DNA of 64,000 nt from Amphiura filiformis (Eukaryota > Echinodermata > Ophiuroidea > Amphilepidida > Amphiuridae): positions 42,486,990 to 42,550,989 of the forward strand of contig NC_092637.1 in assembly GCF_039555335.1 (NCBI RefSeq), in the 5' to 3' direction. Both the position numbers and the translations under genes were made by a program. The notes beneath the pieces are model-generated. The model had not been told where the DNA came from, did no database searches, and saw nothing but the letters and a program-made list of their open reading frames with translations. Below, one piece after another: positions 32,917 to 44,398 of the stretch (the first letter of the stretch is position 1; each line of letters opens with the position of its first letter).

Positions 32917-33101
32917 GAAGAAGAAGAAGAAGAAGAAGAAGAAGAAGAAGAAGAAGAAGAAGAAGAAGAAGAAGAAGAAGAAGAAGAAGAAGAAGAAGAA
33001 GAAGAAGAAGAAGAAGAAGAAGAAGAAGAAGAAGAAGAAGAAGAAGAAGAAGAAGAAGAAGAAGAAGAAGAAGAAGAAGAAGAAGAAGAAGAAGAAGAAG
33101 A
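32917..33101 (+). repeat. Pure (GAA) run, about 61 units
   Basis: About 185 bp are uninterrupted GAA, followed by GGA-type variants to about 33118. It lies in intron 2 of gene B. Long GAA/TTC runs can form triplex DNA and hinder transcription in known cases. Confidence 0.95.
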
Positions 33102-33349
33102 GGAGGAGGAGGAAGAGGTAGTCAGAGAAATAGCACTTGCTTTTGAACTTTTCTTCAGTTCTGATGAAGTCAGAGACCACTCATATCTAAATCTATTTAT
33201 CAAAATATTTATTAAATATCAGGTTAGACTGTTTTGCTACACGCAGTGCACCCCAACGGTCTCAGCAAGATAATCCCCGGGAAGAAGGAAGATCTTGAAA
33301 TCTTTTCTTCTTATGGTGATGAAAGTCGTATGGGAAACCTAAGAAGAGT

Positions 33350-33632
33350 CGGCCTAATCCATTTGAAGTCCACACTACCCCTGTGGAAGATTTTAGAAAT
33401 ACCTTCCACAGGGGGAGGGGTGTGTGAATTTCAAACGGAATTAGCGTATTAGCCAACTCTAGTTTGAAACTCATTCTCCCACTGTAAAAGATTCAGATTG
33501 AATCCTTGTCAGAGGGTGAAAGAAATTCAAGTAGACCTGCCTGATATGCTAATTCCATTTTAATTTCATACTTCCCCTGTGGAAGATATTTCCAAAATAT
33601 CCTCCATAGGGGTAGTGGGGAATTTAAATGGA
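33350..33632. mobile_element. Foldback MITE (TGGAATAGC family, long type)
   Basis: The left half holds CCATTTGAAGTCCACACTACC and CCTGTGGAAGATTTTAG, with its local complement. The right half repeats the same theme in inverted order and ends AAATGGAATAGCG. The family also occurs at 54228, 54690, 58600, 60057, 62665 and 63563. Confidence 0.6.
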
Positions 33633-33730
33633 ATAGCGCAATGATCCGTCTTCATGTCAAAGAAAGACCAAAGCTTGCAAACATTGAGTGCATCAGTACT
33701 AGAAGTCCTGCCCGGGTCAATCCTACAAGC

Positions 33731-35353
33731 TACGAGGGGCGGTCAATAAGTTCGTAGAATAAGGTACTTGAAAGAGTACTAGCCAAATTCTTTCTATCTC
33801 ACTCTTGAGCATGGTTACTTCAAACCTTAATCTGAAATTGTAACTAAGCTCCCCACGGGGAGCAGGAACACAAACACGAGCCAGAAGTTTTTGAGTTTTT
33901 TCAAGTGATTTTAAATGACCAATTTGGTAAGGGAGCCGCCCTGGTATTCCGTATTCCAAGATGGGTCTACATAAGGTGGAAAATAATCTGACGAGAATAT
34001 CTGGATCGTTACAACGGACCAGCCGCCTAATAAAACCAAAGAGTCTTGAAGCTCTTGAAGTAACATACTTGACATGATCACCCCATTTCATATTAGAGGA
34101 AATTAAAACACCAAGGTATTTATAACTTTGGACTACATCAATGGGCTTATTAAGAATGATATACGATTGCACCCGTCGCAATTTTTCTTGAAACCTTCTA
34201 TGTCAACACAATGGAAGCCTTCCGAAAGCTCCTTGAGCCACTCTTCAGTGAAGGCTCACCAGCATTGATCACCATTACACTTGATATTATGAAGGTAGGA
34301 CTTAAAATTCTAAAATAGGTTTTACTAACTGGAGGTCATGCCTGAACCACAATATGGTTACTTTAATTAACTGACCCCTCTGTCGTGAATGGCAGCTTGA
34401 CAAACTAAGAATAGCGTACAGGACACAATCCGAGAACAGCCACATTCCTACCATCAACCTTCTTCACATGATGGCTTGCCTCAATTTTGCTATCGAAATT
34501 GTATGATATATGCCTATGATTGTACTTTCATTTGGCAAACGATCTGTCATCAAGACTATCCCTGGATCTCAGAAATAGCGATGAAGACCTTGCACTACGG
34601 TGACCAAGTGATGATCTTCTTAGGGGGATGAGATCCTGGTGCTTCCACTAAATTCACTCATAATTCCAGTGATTAATGTATGCCTTATCACCTTTAGCCA
34701 CATATTGATTAAACTTGCCTTGGTCCTCATTCTAAGTATACAGAAGGTGTGGACCTGAATATGTCAACTGGTATCAATTTTGTGCATGATGATTTCGGGA
34801 CCCCATTTAGAAGACACCCTGGAATACCCAAATGTTAATGGAATAATATTGAAAACACATTCATAAGAGTTGTCATGCATATTTTGTGGCTACCTCATCT
34901 TTCTTATTTGGCTCTTTATTCATTATCAATGCCACTGTACCAGCGCGTATATCATTAGTAGTGACGTCAGCAAGTCTTTTGGACCTTGGATGATCTTCAA
35001 GGACGCTCATTCCATTCTTGAACTCTAAGAACCATTTCGTTGCTGTTGAATACCAAGGACTTCATTATCATTTACAACAACTCTACATTGTTAAAGTTGA
35101 GTTTTTGAGTTTTGAGTTTTCACCACTGTCGGGAGTAATTTCCATGATGACCCTGTATTCACTTCTGGTAGTACCTGTGAATTCATGGAGGTAGGCTTCC
35201 TCTGAAGAGTGTCCTGCCCATATACAGTGATGCAAAAATATAATATCTTTGCAGTAATGTTTTGAAGGAAAAAGCTTTCAAATGCGACCAAATTCAATAC
35301 CGTGCGACAAAGTAGCATACCGAGTTCTACGAACTTTTTGACCGGCCCTCGTA
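33731..35353 (-). mobile_element. Mariner-like element, decayed, with nested LINE piece
   Basis: Terminal inverted repeats ACGAGGGGCGGTCAATAAGT (from 33732) and the complement of ACTTTTTGACCGGCCCTCGT (to 35352) are flanked by TA. The minus strand near 35050-34890 has transposase N-terminal remains (FKNGMS, HPRSKRL and TNDIRAG-like words with stops between). About 400 bp of LINE sequence (33775-34181) lie inside, so the LINE piece jumped into the mariner. Confidence 0.7.
33775..34181 (-). pseudogene. LINE RT C-terminal fragment
   Basis: Open frame with VVQSYKYLGVLISSNMKWGD, RPILEYGIP and SLEKTQKLLARV, the post-catalytic part of a LINE protein. It is not the same family as the one at 4262-4960. 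Confidence 0.75.
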
Positions 35354-35557
35354 TTTGAATAATTAATGTCACTATCAGGTTTAAACTTATTTTTGACATC
35401 TGATCACCGCAGTTAATTATTGTGCTGTTTTGTTTTTGATTTTGTGAGGTGATCCACGTTTCAAAACACAGACTATGAGCTACTATGGGTTTTATAAGTT
35501 ATGACTGGCCCATGACAGAATACTGTTCTCATAATTCCGTGTGTTTTATGCTTGCAG

Positions 35558-35647
35558 GTTATGCAGGTTATATATACCCCGGGATATACCCCTGTAATAA
35601 TTGTACAAAACCTCCACCTGACTTCAATGTTACAAACATTACTGAAA
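35558..35647 (+). CDS. Short linker exon (gene B exon 3)
   Basis: A 90-bp exon after a TTGCAG acceptor and before a GTAAGT donor, phase 1 at both ends. The 30 residues include YAGYIYPGIYPCNNC and end in a TKPPPDFNVTNITE segment with two N-glycosylation motifs. Two close cysteines suggest a small disulfide. It lies between the two mucin exons and is placed in gene B by strand and phase. It was found through splice signals rather than similarity. Confidence 0.6.
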
Positions 35648-35765
35648 GTAAGTATTTTGGAGGGGAAAGTAAGGAAAACCTTACAATTGGTTAAACCAGT
35701 AAAACTCATTCCACTAATCCCTTCAGTGTTTTGTACCCTTTCAAATACCGTAGACTTTTCAATAT

Positions 35766-35985
35766 TACACGCCTATAAATGAGTGGGTTTTTTTTTTGTA
35801 ACGAAAGAACAAAATGCAGACACCCTCCACAATCAAAACATTACAATAGGTCTTACAATAATGCATATTTTTACAGCCGCCTGTATCAGTAATATAGTTG
35901 CTCAAAAATGTTTGTGAGTTTTGAGGAAGGTGTCTGCCTTTTGTCTCTTTTGTCACAAAACAATTTAGAGGCATATAATTATGCT
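35766..35985. mobile_element. MITE-like element
   Basis: AACGAAAGAACAAAATGCAG at about 35803, followed by ACACCCTCC, is matched by the complement at 35927-35956 (GGAAGGTGTCTGCCTTTTGT). Confidence 0.55.
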
Positions 35986-35999
35986 TGTAGATGCTTGTA

Positions 36000-36909
36000 T
36001 ATCTCCTTTGCAACCAAAGCAAATACATAGCCTATTCTAAGTCACAATTAGAACATTTAAATTACTAACATCTACATTCAGGTTAGGGTTTACATTCATC
36101 CATAGTGCACTTATGTCCACGGCAAATTCACCGTGACCTTTCCAGCCATAAACCCGCTTAGTGAAGATTAAACCGAGATATGCAGTACTAAACCATTATA
36201 GCAATCATTGTCCAGCGCAAATTTATTACCACGTGATAATATTAATCCAATGAGCGATCGAATTGTCTGCTACGGTCGATTCCAATTGATAATGACGCTA
36301 TTGACATGTACGGTCGGAGCTCCACTGACTGAGTTTGGGGGTATTTTTCACTGGTTTGCTGTCATTTACTCATCAAGACGCTCCACCGTTATTATAAGGA
36401 CTATGCTAATGATTTAAAGATTGACATGTAGAGAATAAACCATACTTGATTGAGAGAAAGTACTAAATTTGTACCTATTACGGTTTCGTGACACGCCTCT
36501 TGTAAATGTGACCAAGCCAGGGTGGCCCGGTGAAGCATAATGTACATTGGAATAACACGGGAGTTTGGATATATTTTTTTCTCATAAAAATGTATGCTCC
36601 CCCGTTATTAAAGCTTGTACCGGGTTGAAAATTCAGATATTTTGAAAAGAATAAGTAATTGAAACATAGAGAAAGTACTAAAATCATAGCTATGACGCTA
36701 ACTAGTTCATCTCGTATATCTACAACACAGCGCTACCAGTAGCGTTCAACTGCCTATTGTGAATGCCCCTGTGTTGTGTGCATACATGTAGTTAACAATA
36801 ACTGCACGATGCATGATGTAAATAATGTGTCCGGTGCACGTAGTGTACCATTGCTTCTATCACTACTTTCAGCTTAATCATTTCGGTTTACCAATTATTA
36901 TGATAATTA
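36000..36909. other. Gene B intron, no feature recognised
   Basis: No exon, RNA gene or complete repeat was identified. Confidence 0.35.
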
Positions 36910-37554
36910 TATACTGCTCCAAAAAAGTATCCTTACACTTAGAAAAATAATCAGTTTCAAAACTGAACCATATTGGGGTGAATTTATTTTTTTAATAGAT
37001 GCACTATCCAATCCGGCACATTATGACACCCCATTGAATCCAATGTGACTTCAAGAAGCAAATTTACAAGCAAATTTAGACGAATTTCTAGTTTTAAAAG
37101 TGTCATACTGGCCTATTCAAAACTCCACGGACTAGACATCTGGTTTGAGAGTGGTAAATGACTAATTTATGCGTGCCTTTAATTTAAAACAAAAGGAACA
37201 AAAGACAACTGAAACAAAAGAGCTGACAAATAAAATGGAAGTTATGAAAAGTACAAAGAAGTAAAAACTGAAATACATACTGCTTTAAATAAAGCTTCAT
37301 TGAAGAAACTGTGTTTGTCTCTTTGTTGCGCTTGTTGGAATCTTTCTGCGCCTTGTATATATGCCAGTTTGTCACTTTTAAAACTGGACCTTCGTCTATT
37401 CAATTGCTTGTAACTTTACTTCTTGAGTTCACATTGGATTCAATGTGGTGTCATAATGTGCATCTATCACAAAAATAAATTTACCCCAATATGGTTCAGT
37501 TTTGAAATTGTGATTATTTTTCCAAGTGTAAGGATACTTTTTTGGCGCCATATA
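36910..37554. mobile_element. Tc1/mariner-type MITE, arms about 140 bp
   Basis: Left arm CCAAAAAAGTATCCTTACAC (from about 36919) through TGAATCCAATGTGA near 37050. The right arm is the complement, from about 37420 to 37554. TA flanks both ends. No transposase in the 350-bp middle. Confidence 0.7.
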
Positions 37555-37657
37555 GTTTGATACAAAATGTGCATTTTGGAATATTTTTGGTTTCAAACAA
37601 AATGTTCCACTATCGTTGGGTTTTTTCCGCTTCATTTATTAATTCACAAGCTAATAT

Positions 37658-38116
37658 ATCACACCACCAAATCAGAGTCCCATAGAGATATGTGCTAAAT
37701 ATGCCTTAAAAGAACGTAATTTTTTCTTCACAGGAGCGACTCAGTTTTCAGCGACAGCTATGATGGTTGAAATCAGCCCTTGCCTGGCTGGGAAAAATAT
37801 AGGTTGATCATCCTTATTTTTTACGACTGGTCCTCGTAGTCTACGATGTCCGGGAATTGCCTATTTTACATGCAAAATCATGCCAGTGTTTCTGTTAAGT
37901 TAAGCCTGCTTAAAATCATTAAAAATTACTCGATCTCTCCCATCTGTGGTACACTTGCAGTATTTAACATTACTAATCATGATCAATCCAAAATTTGCCA
38001 AAATTATGCAAATATTTGCTCATTTTAATGCTTAGTTTAGCTGTCTATGGGTTTTTCTGAGAATTGAAATTCAGGGCGCACAACCATAATTATTATTCTA
38101 TTTGGTGGTGTGAAAT
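37658..38116. mobile_element. Possible MITE with 14-bp TIR
   Basis: TCACACCACCAAAT (37659-37672) has its exact complement at 38101-38114, and CCCATAGA appears on both inner sides. Otherwise there is little support. Confidence 0.35.
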
Positions 38117-38280
38117 CTTAAACCCCTAAATTGGGAGCCACTATGCAAGAGAGTTTATTTTAAGACGTGAGGCATTTTGGATTTGACCCCTAGTAACCGC
38201 TGTGAAAAACAATCATTGCTAAAAAACACAATACTAATAATTTGGAGTTTTCTTATTACAAAACCAAATTTTTGACACTG

Positions 38281-38330
38281 ACGTGACAGTTTCGTATGTC
38301 TTGGACGACATACTTCCTCAGAGTGATTGG
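38281..38330 (-). ncRNA. Hammerhead-ribozyme-like motif (left arm)
   Basis: The inverted copy of the right-arm motif, on the minus strand and so in the sense of the GIY-YIG frame. The core boxes and stem II are identical; the small stem III loop reads TGTCAC in place of TGTCAG. Confidence 0.55.
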
Positions 38331-38440
38331 TATCCCATCATCCTCTTAGCTGCTGATAACACAGTTCCATCCCCCAGGGGGCGTGGTCTTAAGGAGAATG
38401 TCATACAAGTGACTGAGATGGTAGGCCCCCTCGTCTCTGT

Positions 38441-38677
38441 TCATGACGACAGGACCTTGCGAATCCATATTGATTCTCTGATGAAGCGAGTACTCGCATC
38501 ACACTCCTTCTGTAATACTTTTGTATCATCCCAGTTTATTATATGATTCTGTTGAATAGCATGATCTGCTATTGCTGACTTGCTTTGTTCTGTGACTCTT
38601 TTCTGGTGCGCAAAATTCTTTTTGCTCCTTTCCAATTTTTCCGTTTCTTTCTGATGTTCCTTCAGCCGGGTGTTCAA
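38441..38677 (-). pseudogene. GIY-YIG endonuclease fragment (Penelope-like)
   Basis: NTRLKEHQKETEKLE, SKSAIADHAIQQNHIINWDD and STRFIRESIWIRK are the C-terminal half of a Penelope GIY-YIG domain. The CxxC and GIY region and the RT are missing. Confidence 0.8.
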
Positions 38678-38756
38678 TTTTCGGCCGGTCTCAAGACCAC
38701 GCCCCCTGGGGATGGAGCTGTGTTATCAGCAGCTAAGAGGATGATGGGATACCAAT

Positions 38757-38807
38757 CACTCTGAGGAAGTATGTCGTCCAAGACATACGAAACTGTCAGG
38801 TCAGTGT
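38757..38807 (+). ncRNA. Hammerhead-ribozyme-like motif (right arm)
   Basis: CTGAGGA, one extra A, a perfect 7-bp stem II (GTATGTC, GTCCAA, GACATAC), GAAAC, a six-base loop and GTC follow in order. CACT before the core can pair with AGTG after GTC as stem I, and ACCAA with TTTGGT further out. The extra A before stem II departs from the canonical core, so activity is uncertain. Confidence 0.55.
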
Positions 38808-38855
38808 CAAAAATTTGGTTTTGTAATAAGAAAACTCCAAATTATAATTATCTAC

Positions 38856-39982
38856 AAACCTGATGAATCTCTTCACAAACACAATACAGTCTAAGGTTGC
38901 CCAGCAGGGCTACAAATAAACAATCAAGGTTAAACTTTAAATTAGCCCCCTATAGAGGACATGGCTTGAAGAATGAGGGAAATTAAGAGGTAAAATGTAC
39001 AAAAAATTTATAAGTATATAATGGTGGACGGACTGTCTCTAAGTATGAAATGGGTCAGGGCTGTCGATAACGAAAATGGAATTCCTGTCATACTTAGATG
39101 TCAATATAGCCTTCATATGGGTCTTCTACTGGTGTCTTGCTGCTATAGAGGTCCTGGTAGAAATGTTCAACTCTGGATGCTATACCATCCCGGTCTGTTA
39201 TTATTTCCCCATCCACATCTGGCAGGGCAACCATCTGTGATCTCCCATGTGTTACTGTTGTTTTACCTCATTGTAGCTGCTGCCTTCTTCCAAAGTTTGC
39301 TGTACCTTCTTGACATTGTGTTCTTTAAGCTCTACCTTCAGTCGTTTCCTGATAGTTTTACATACTTCTGAATATTCTATTTTATACAGACGCAAGTGGC
39401 CATGCATATACCCTAAAGTCACTTACATTATGGAGGGCAGAATTAACCGTCCATTTGTTGCCAAAATGGGGTACCGAAATGAGTAACATAAACATTGTAG
39501 ACATATATGGACATAGATGGTTCTGGTTTTAAGCCCTCGATATTTTGTAACTGATTGGTTTATTGCCTATTGTTACTTTGTTCGCATGTTGCCGTTTAGT
39601 TTATAATCTAACCTTCTGAAAACCGTCAGTACATTATTTTTGAAATCTTTAACATTGGTCAAGTTTCAAATCAAAATTTTACCAGTATTGGTATTTATCG
39701 ACAGACAATGGATCAACAACAGAAAATCTGGCCATAATGACAAAGCTTACAACGCCAATCCTGCTTATTGTATGTAGCACAATAAAATGCTGTTTTTCAA
39801 TAATTTTCTTTAACCAGAAATATGCAGGAAGTATACATCAGAAAAGTACTTGTATGGATTTGGTGGCTCTTGTTGTTACACTGCATTTATGTTCTTTCAA
39901 AATCCTTGTCGTACGTTTTAAAATGCTCAATCGAGTATCTACTTTGTAAATATTTGATTTTCGTTTTTGTTTTTCATGACAG
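38856..39982. other. Gene B intron
   Basis: A 116-codon plus-strand open frame (39021-39371) has no recognisable domain and no fitting splice context. I see nothing else. Confidence 0.35.
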
Positions 39983-41617
39983 TCATTGGGTCAACAAGAG
40001 AAACACCGACCCCTCTGCCACAACTTACTACATTAGACGAGGTAACCAAGCCTAAATCTACCAATCCTGTTAGTACTGCTGAATTAATTACAGGAGGAGA
40101 GACAACCCAGCCTGAATCTACTACTCCTACCAGTCTCGCTGAATTAACTACAGGAGGAGAGACAACCCAGCCTGAATCTATCACTCCTACTAGTCTCGCT
40201 GAATTAACTACAGGAGGAGAGACAACACGGCCTGAATCTATCACTCCTACTAGTCTCGCTGAATTAACTACAGGAGGAGAGACAACACGGCCTGAATCTA
40301 CCACTCCTACCAGTCTCGCTGAATTAACTACAGGAGGAGAGACAACCCAGCCTGAATCTACCACTCCTACCAGTCTCGCTGAATTAACTACAGGAGGAGG
40401 GACAACCCAGCCTGAATCTACCACTCCTACCAGTCCTGCTGAATTAACTACAGGAGGAGAGACAACCCAGCCTGAATCTACCACTCCTACCAGTCTCGCT
40501 GAATTAACTACAGGAGGAGAGACAACCCAGCCTGAATCTACCACTCCTACCAGTCTCGCTGAATTAACTACAGGAGGAGAGACAACCCAGCCTGAATCTA
40601 TCACTCCTACCAGTCTCGCTGAATTAACTACAGGAGGGGAGACAACCCAGCCTGAATCTACCACTCCTACCAGTCTCGCTGAATTAACTACAGGAGGAGA
40701 GACAACCCAGTCTGAATCTACCACTCCTACCAGTCTCGCTGAATTAACTACAGGAGGGGAGACAACCCAGCCTGAATCTACCACTCCTACCAGTCTCGCT
40801 GAATTAACTACAGGAGGAGGGACAACCCAGCCTGAATCTACCACTCCTACCAGTCTCGCTGAATTAATTACAGGAGGGGAGACAACCCAGCCTGAATCTA
40901 CCACTCCTACCAGTCTCGCTGAATTAATTACAGGAGGGGAGACAACCCAGCCTGAATCTACCACTCCTACCAGTCCTGCTGAATTAACTACAGGAGGAGA
41001 GACAACCCAGCCTGAATCTGCTACTCTTGTCAGTCCTGCTGAATTAACTACAGGAGGAGAGACAACCCAGTCTGAATCTACCGCTCCGGTTAGTCCTGCT
41101 GAATTATTAACTACAGGAGGGGAGACAACCCAGCCTGAATCGACCACTCCTGCCAGTCCTGCTGAATTAACTACAGGAGGAGAGACCACCCAGCCTGAGT
41201 CTACCACTCCTGCCAGTCCTGCTGAATTAACTACAGGAAGAGAGACAACCCAGCCTGAATCTACCACTCCGGTTAGTCCTGCTGAATTATTAACTACAGG
41301 AGGGGAGACAACACAGCCTGAATCTACCACTCCGGTCAGTCTTGCTGAATTAACTACAGGAGGAGAGACAACTCAGCCTGAATCTACCATTTCTGTCAGT
41401 TCTGCTAAATCAACTACAAGAGAAGGGGTAGTCCAGCCTGAATTCACCACTCCTATTAGTCCTGCTAACTCAACTACAAGAGAAGAGGTAACACAGACAG
41501 AACCTATCACTCCTCTCAGTCCTGCTGAATCAACCCAGCCTGAATATATCACTTCATCCAGTACAGCTGCACCAACTACCATGACTGACGGCTTGATTTC
41601 TGCGTCAACAACCCAAG
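39983..41617 (+). CDS. Mucin tandem-repeat exon (gene B exon 4)
   Basis: A single 1635-bp exon (545 codons) after a GACAG acceptor and before a GTATGT donor, phase 1 at both ends. It holds about 24 copies of a 60-bp unit encoding ELTTGGETTQPESTTPTSLA. The units in 40081-41100 are almost identical, while the edges are more diverged, as expected for a minisatellite that grows and is homogenised from its centre. Every unit is rich in Thr, Ser and Pro, so the product is a long O-glycosylated rod. The array length probably differs between individuals. Two units near 41101 and 41281 carry one extra codon, which keeps the frame. Confidence 0.9.
40081..41520 (+). repeat. 60-bp coding minisatellite
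   Basis: About 24 units of exactly 60 bp, or 63 bp in two cases. Because 60 is a multiple of three, the antisense strand is also open for 463 codons. That frame is a by-product. Confidence 0.9.
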
Positions 41618-41928
41618 GTATGTTATTAAGACTTCATTATTCTTCATGTAATTTTCTAGTCAAGGATATAAGTAGTTTTATTTGTATTCGATCGACCCTG
41701 AGGAGGTCTGAGAGTAACATCAGCTCATATCAATTTTTAGCAGCGTGACATCGTATTCGAATTTCCCATTCCATGTACAGAATTGACGTCATCGGTATAA
41801 CTCATAGGAGTATTCCGGGCTATTTTAGTCGTTAACGCAAGTAATGGATGGACTTTCCCCCATAATACCATTACTCATCCCTCCTACCAACCCACCCACA
41901 CGTTTTTACACTATACGCTTATTATACT

Positions 41929-42237
41929 TATAGACGAATCCAACGAGCCAAGTCATGGTCAGGATTTGGTCGGCCATGACGGGTCCCCGCATGCACCAAA
42001 CTGGTGTAGTGACTGCCCAATTGGGTGGATTAAAGCCGCTTAAAATTCGATGTTAGATTCGTTTGTGTTGTACACTGTCATTATATATTCTTTTGTCTAC
42101 GTGTAACACAGGTAATAGAATGCAGTTTAAAATACCCTCCAAGCCCGCATCATTTCACATTTTAGGTGAGATGGAGCCGACGAGGGCCCAACTTTGACTG
42201 CCATTGAGGAATGCGCGTGAAATTGGATTCGTCTATA
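41929..42237. mobile_element. MITE with 15-bp TIR
   Basis: TATAGACGAATCCAA at 41929-41943 and its exact complement at 42223-42237 bound a 309-bp non-coding element in a gene B intron. Confidence 0.7.
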
Positions 42238-42467
42238 GGATGAATATATTGATTTTAGGTTCGTCGTACTGAAATTCTATATCCAACGCTAGGAAAGAAT
42301 GAAGCAACACACAATATAAACACAAGTATATTTTGCATTCAACACATATAAGTATATAAAACTGATTATTATAATATAATAGAAATTTTTTTCACAGGTT
42401 GTTCACAGAATAACTCAAATTGTATCTTTTTTTACAAGAAACAGCTAGGGAATTATTGTTTACAGGG

Positions 42468-43430
42468 ATCTATATATAAACTGGGCTCAAAAAGTTACAT
42501 ATATTTTTACACAAGGTCATATCTTAAAATCCTGTCCATAAAAATGAACCACAATAACACACAAGAATACTTCAATACTTTACTCTAAACACATGTCTGT
42601 AACTAAGCAGTTGTCCAACTGACACAACAGTAAAATGCATTGACACGAAACAGCTTCCTGGACCACATTCATATGCAAATAATTGGCATCCAACAAAGGA
42701 AATCTGTGAGAATGCGTACAAGATCCTTACACGTGTGATAATTTCCAAAGAGTAAGTGGAATACGGTGGAACGGGCTACTTTAAAATGCTTTTCACACAC
42801 TTTCTTCAAAAATCATGTCTTGTTCCACACTATTCCACTTACTCACATATTTTTTCTGTTGGGTGCCAATTATTGGGTTGTGAATGTGGTCCAGGAACCT
42901 GTTCGATGTCAATGCATTTTGCTGTTGTGTCAGTTGGACAACTGTTTAGTTATTGACCATTTATTGACTATTTAATATGCATTGTATACTTTGAATTTTG
43001 CATTGATAAATCCTGTATTTTCTCTACTTACAAGGCTTCTTTGTCTTTGTTCGTTTTTTCCCTAATGTATTAAATTTTGTTTTGTTTATTGTAGGCCTAT
43101 AATTGAAACATTACTATAGGGTGCCACAACATCACGCTGTGCGTTTGGTGGCATCCTCATCCTCTGTTTCTCATATTTTTGTCATATAATTTAAAATGTT
43201 CCGCACTATTTTATAAAAGAAAATATTATTCTGTATTATGTTAACATGTATTTTGAATGGATGAAATAAACTGAACTGAACTGAAACTGAACTGATCAGT
43301 GTTTAGAGTAGAGTATTAAAGTAACCCTGTGTGCAATTGTGGTTCATTTTTATGAACAGGATTTTAAGATATGACCTTGTGAAAAATTATAAGTTTCTTT
43401 TTGAGGCCAGTTTATATATGCATACAACAC
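42468..43430. mobile_element. Foldback element interrupted by a LINE 3' end
   Basis: The left arm (42468-42700) is matched by two separate parts of the right arm, 42860-42955 and 43295-43430. The gap between them is exactly the LINE piece 42956-43294. Matching words include GTTGGACAACTG and GGATTTTAAGATATGACCTT on the right and their complements on the left. Confidence 0.7.
42956..43294 (+). mobile_element. LINE 3' UTR fragment with (ACTGA) tail
   Basis: The piece ends with GAAATAAACTGAACTGAACT and further ACTGA units. GGGTGCCACAACATCACGCT and GGTGGCATCC match the 3' UTR of the LINE at 3860-7330 (GGGTGCCATC...TGGCATCC). It is a 5'-truncated insertion of a related family into an existing foldback element. 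Confidence 0.7.
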
Positions 43431-43595
43431 TGAAAGGAGTATTTCGTGATCCTAGCATCCTCTTTTTATGACATTTTTCAGCAGATATCCACGAAAAAAG
43501 CTTATTCCCAAAATTTCAGTTAATTCCGATTTTGCGTTTGCGAGTTATGCATGATTATGTGCATGTATTACACTGCTCTATAGACAATGTGTTGT

Positions 43596-43625
43596 AATTT
43601 CGTTCTGGTATACCAGAACGAAATT
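43596..43625. repeat. Perfect 30-bp palindrome
   Basis: AATTTCGTTCTGGTA is followed directly by its exact complement, with no loop. It may be the centre of an older foldback element. Confidence 0.9.
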
Positions 43626-43746
43626 AAAATTTCACGATATCTTTGCAAAACGCATTTTTTGAGAAAGGTGTGGGGATGATGCTGTGGATTACGAAATGCC
43701 CTTTTAAATTTAGAATAATGAAAAATAGAGTTTGTTAAAAATAATG

Positions 43747-44084
43747 TCTCCGGTAATGTCAACATTATGCCTTGTTAGAAAATAATTATCATGCACAAAT
43801 CCCGTGGTAAAACGAATAAAAACAGCCGGCTGTCAACACGCGATATTCAAAATTCCCGCGCCGAAATTGTCGAGTGCAATGACGTCATGATTATTTGTGC
43901 TCAATTATTGTCAGCCTTCATCGTATTACTGGGACGTCACTGCGTGTTGAGAGACGTGTTAGGAGACGGCTGTATTGATTCGTTTTTATGGTCAATGTGA
44001 GTTTGTTTAAAATAAAACCACGTGATGCGTGCTTGATAATTAATTTTCTAACATATAAGGCATAATGTTGTGATTGCCGGATTC
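43747..44084. mobile_element. MITE with TIR about 40 bp
   Basis: CAACATTATGCCTTGTTAGA (from about 43758) and onward is matched, with few gaps, by the complement ending near 44084 (TAAGGCATAATGTTGTGATT). Confidence 0.65.
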
Positions 44085-44398
44085 ACCCTTTAATAAGCTA
44101 TAAAGATATATTTGTATTTCGCATTCTTAAACACTTGAGAATATTCCTACAATCTTATAGAGGCCCTGCATGAAATTATCGATTGGCTCCAAACAAAGGA
44201 TTTGAGCCGGTGTCCTTCACCGTAGTTATGGCGGAGTGCAGTCCATTCAATCAAATGTTGTCATCAACCTATTTGATCGTAGTCATGGTAGTGCAGGGTT
44301 ATGTGTGTGAGTGAACTGTCACGGTAGATTGCAATCATGCAATCAGTCCGCCATATTTACGGGATGATACGTCACATGCAAGGCCTCTATTGGTTCTT

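Larger units (their letters stand above)
38235..38855 (-). mobile_element. Penelope-like element with inverted terminal repeats
   Basis: Two near-perfect inverted arms of about 160 bp (38235-38397 and 38690-38855) enclose part of a GIY-YIG domain (38677-38441). Each arm carries a hammerhead-like motif. Only the endonuclease end of the protein remains. The inverted arms correspond to the pseudo-LTR ends known for this class. Confidence 0.8.

Noticed and set aside
32871-33203. Open frames of poly-Lys, poly-Arg, poly-Ser or poly-Phe
   Set aside because: They are translations of the (GAA) run in different frames.
35091-35399. 102-codon minus-strand frame
   Set aside because: It crosses the mariner terminus and does not match transposase in this frame.
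39021-39371. 116-codon plus-strand frame
   Set aside because: Hydrophobic, low-information composition; no domain, and it lies in a gene B intron without matching splice sites.
39939-41330. A 463-codon open frame on the minus strand opposite the mucin exon
   Set aside because: It is an artefact of a 60-bp repeat whose length is a multiple of three. The plus-strand exon has proper splice sites and mucin composition.
42407-42590. Possible exon after a CACAG at 42400
   Set aside because: It lies within an arm of the foldback element and has no domain.
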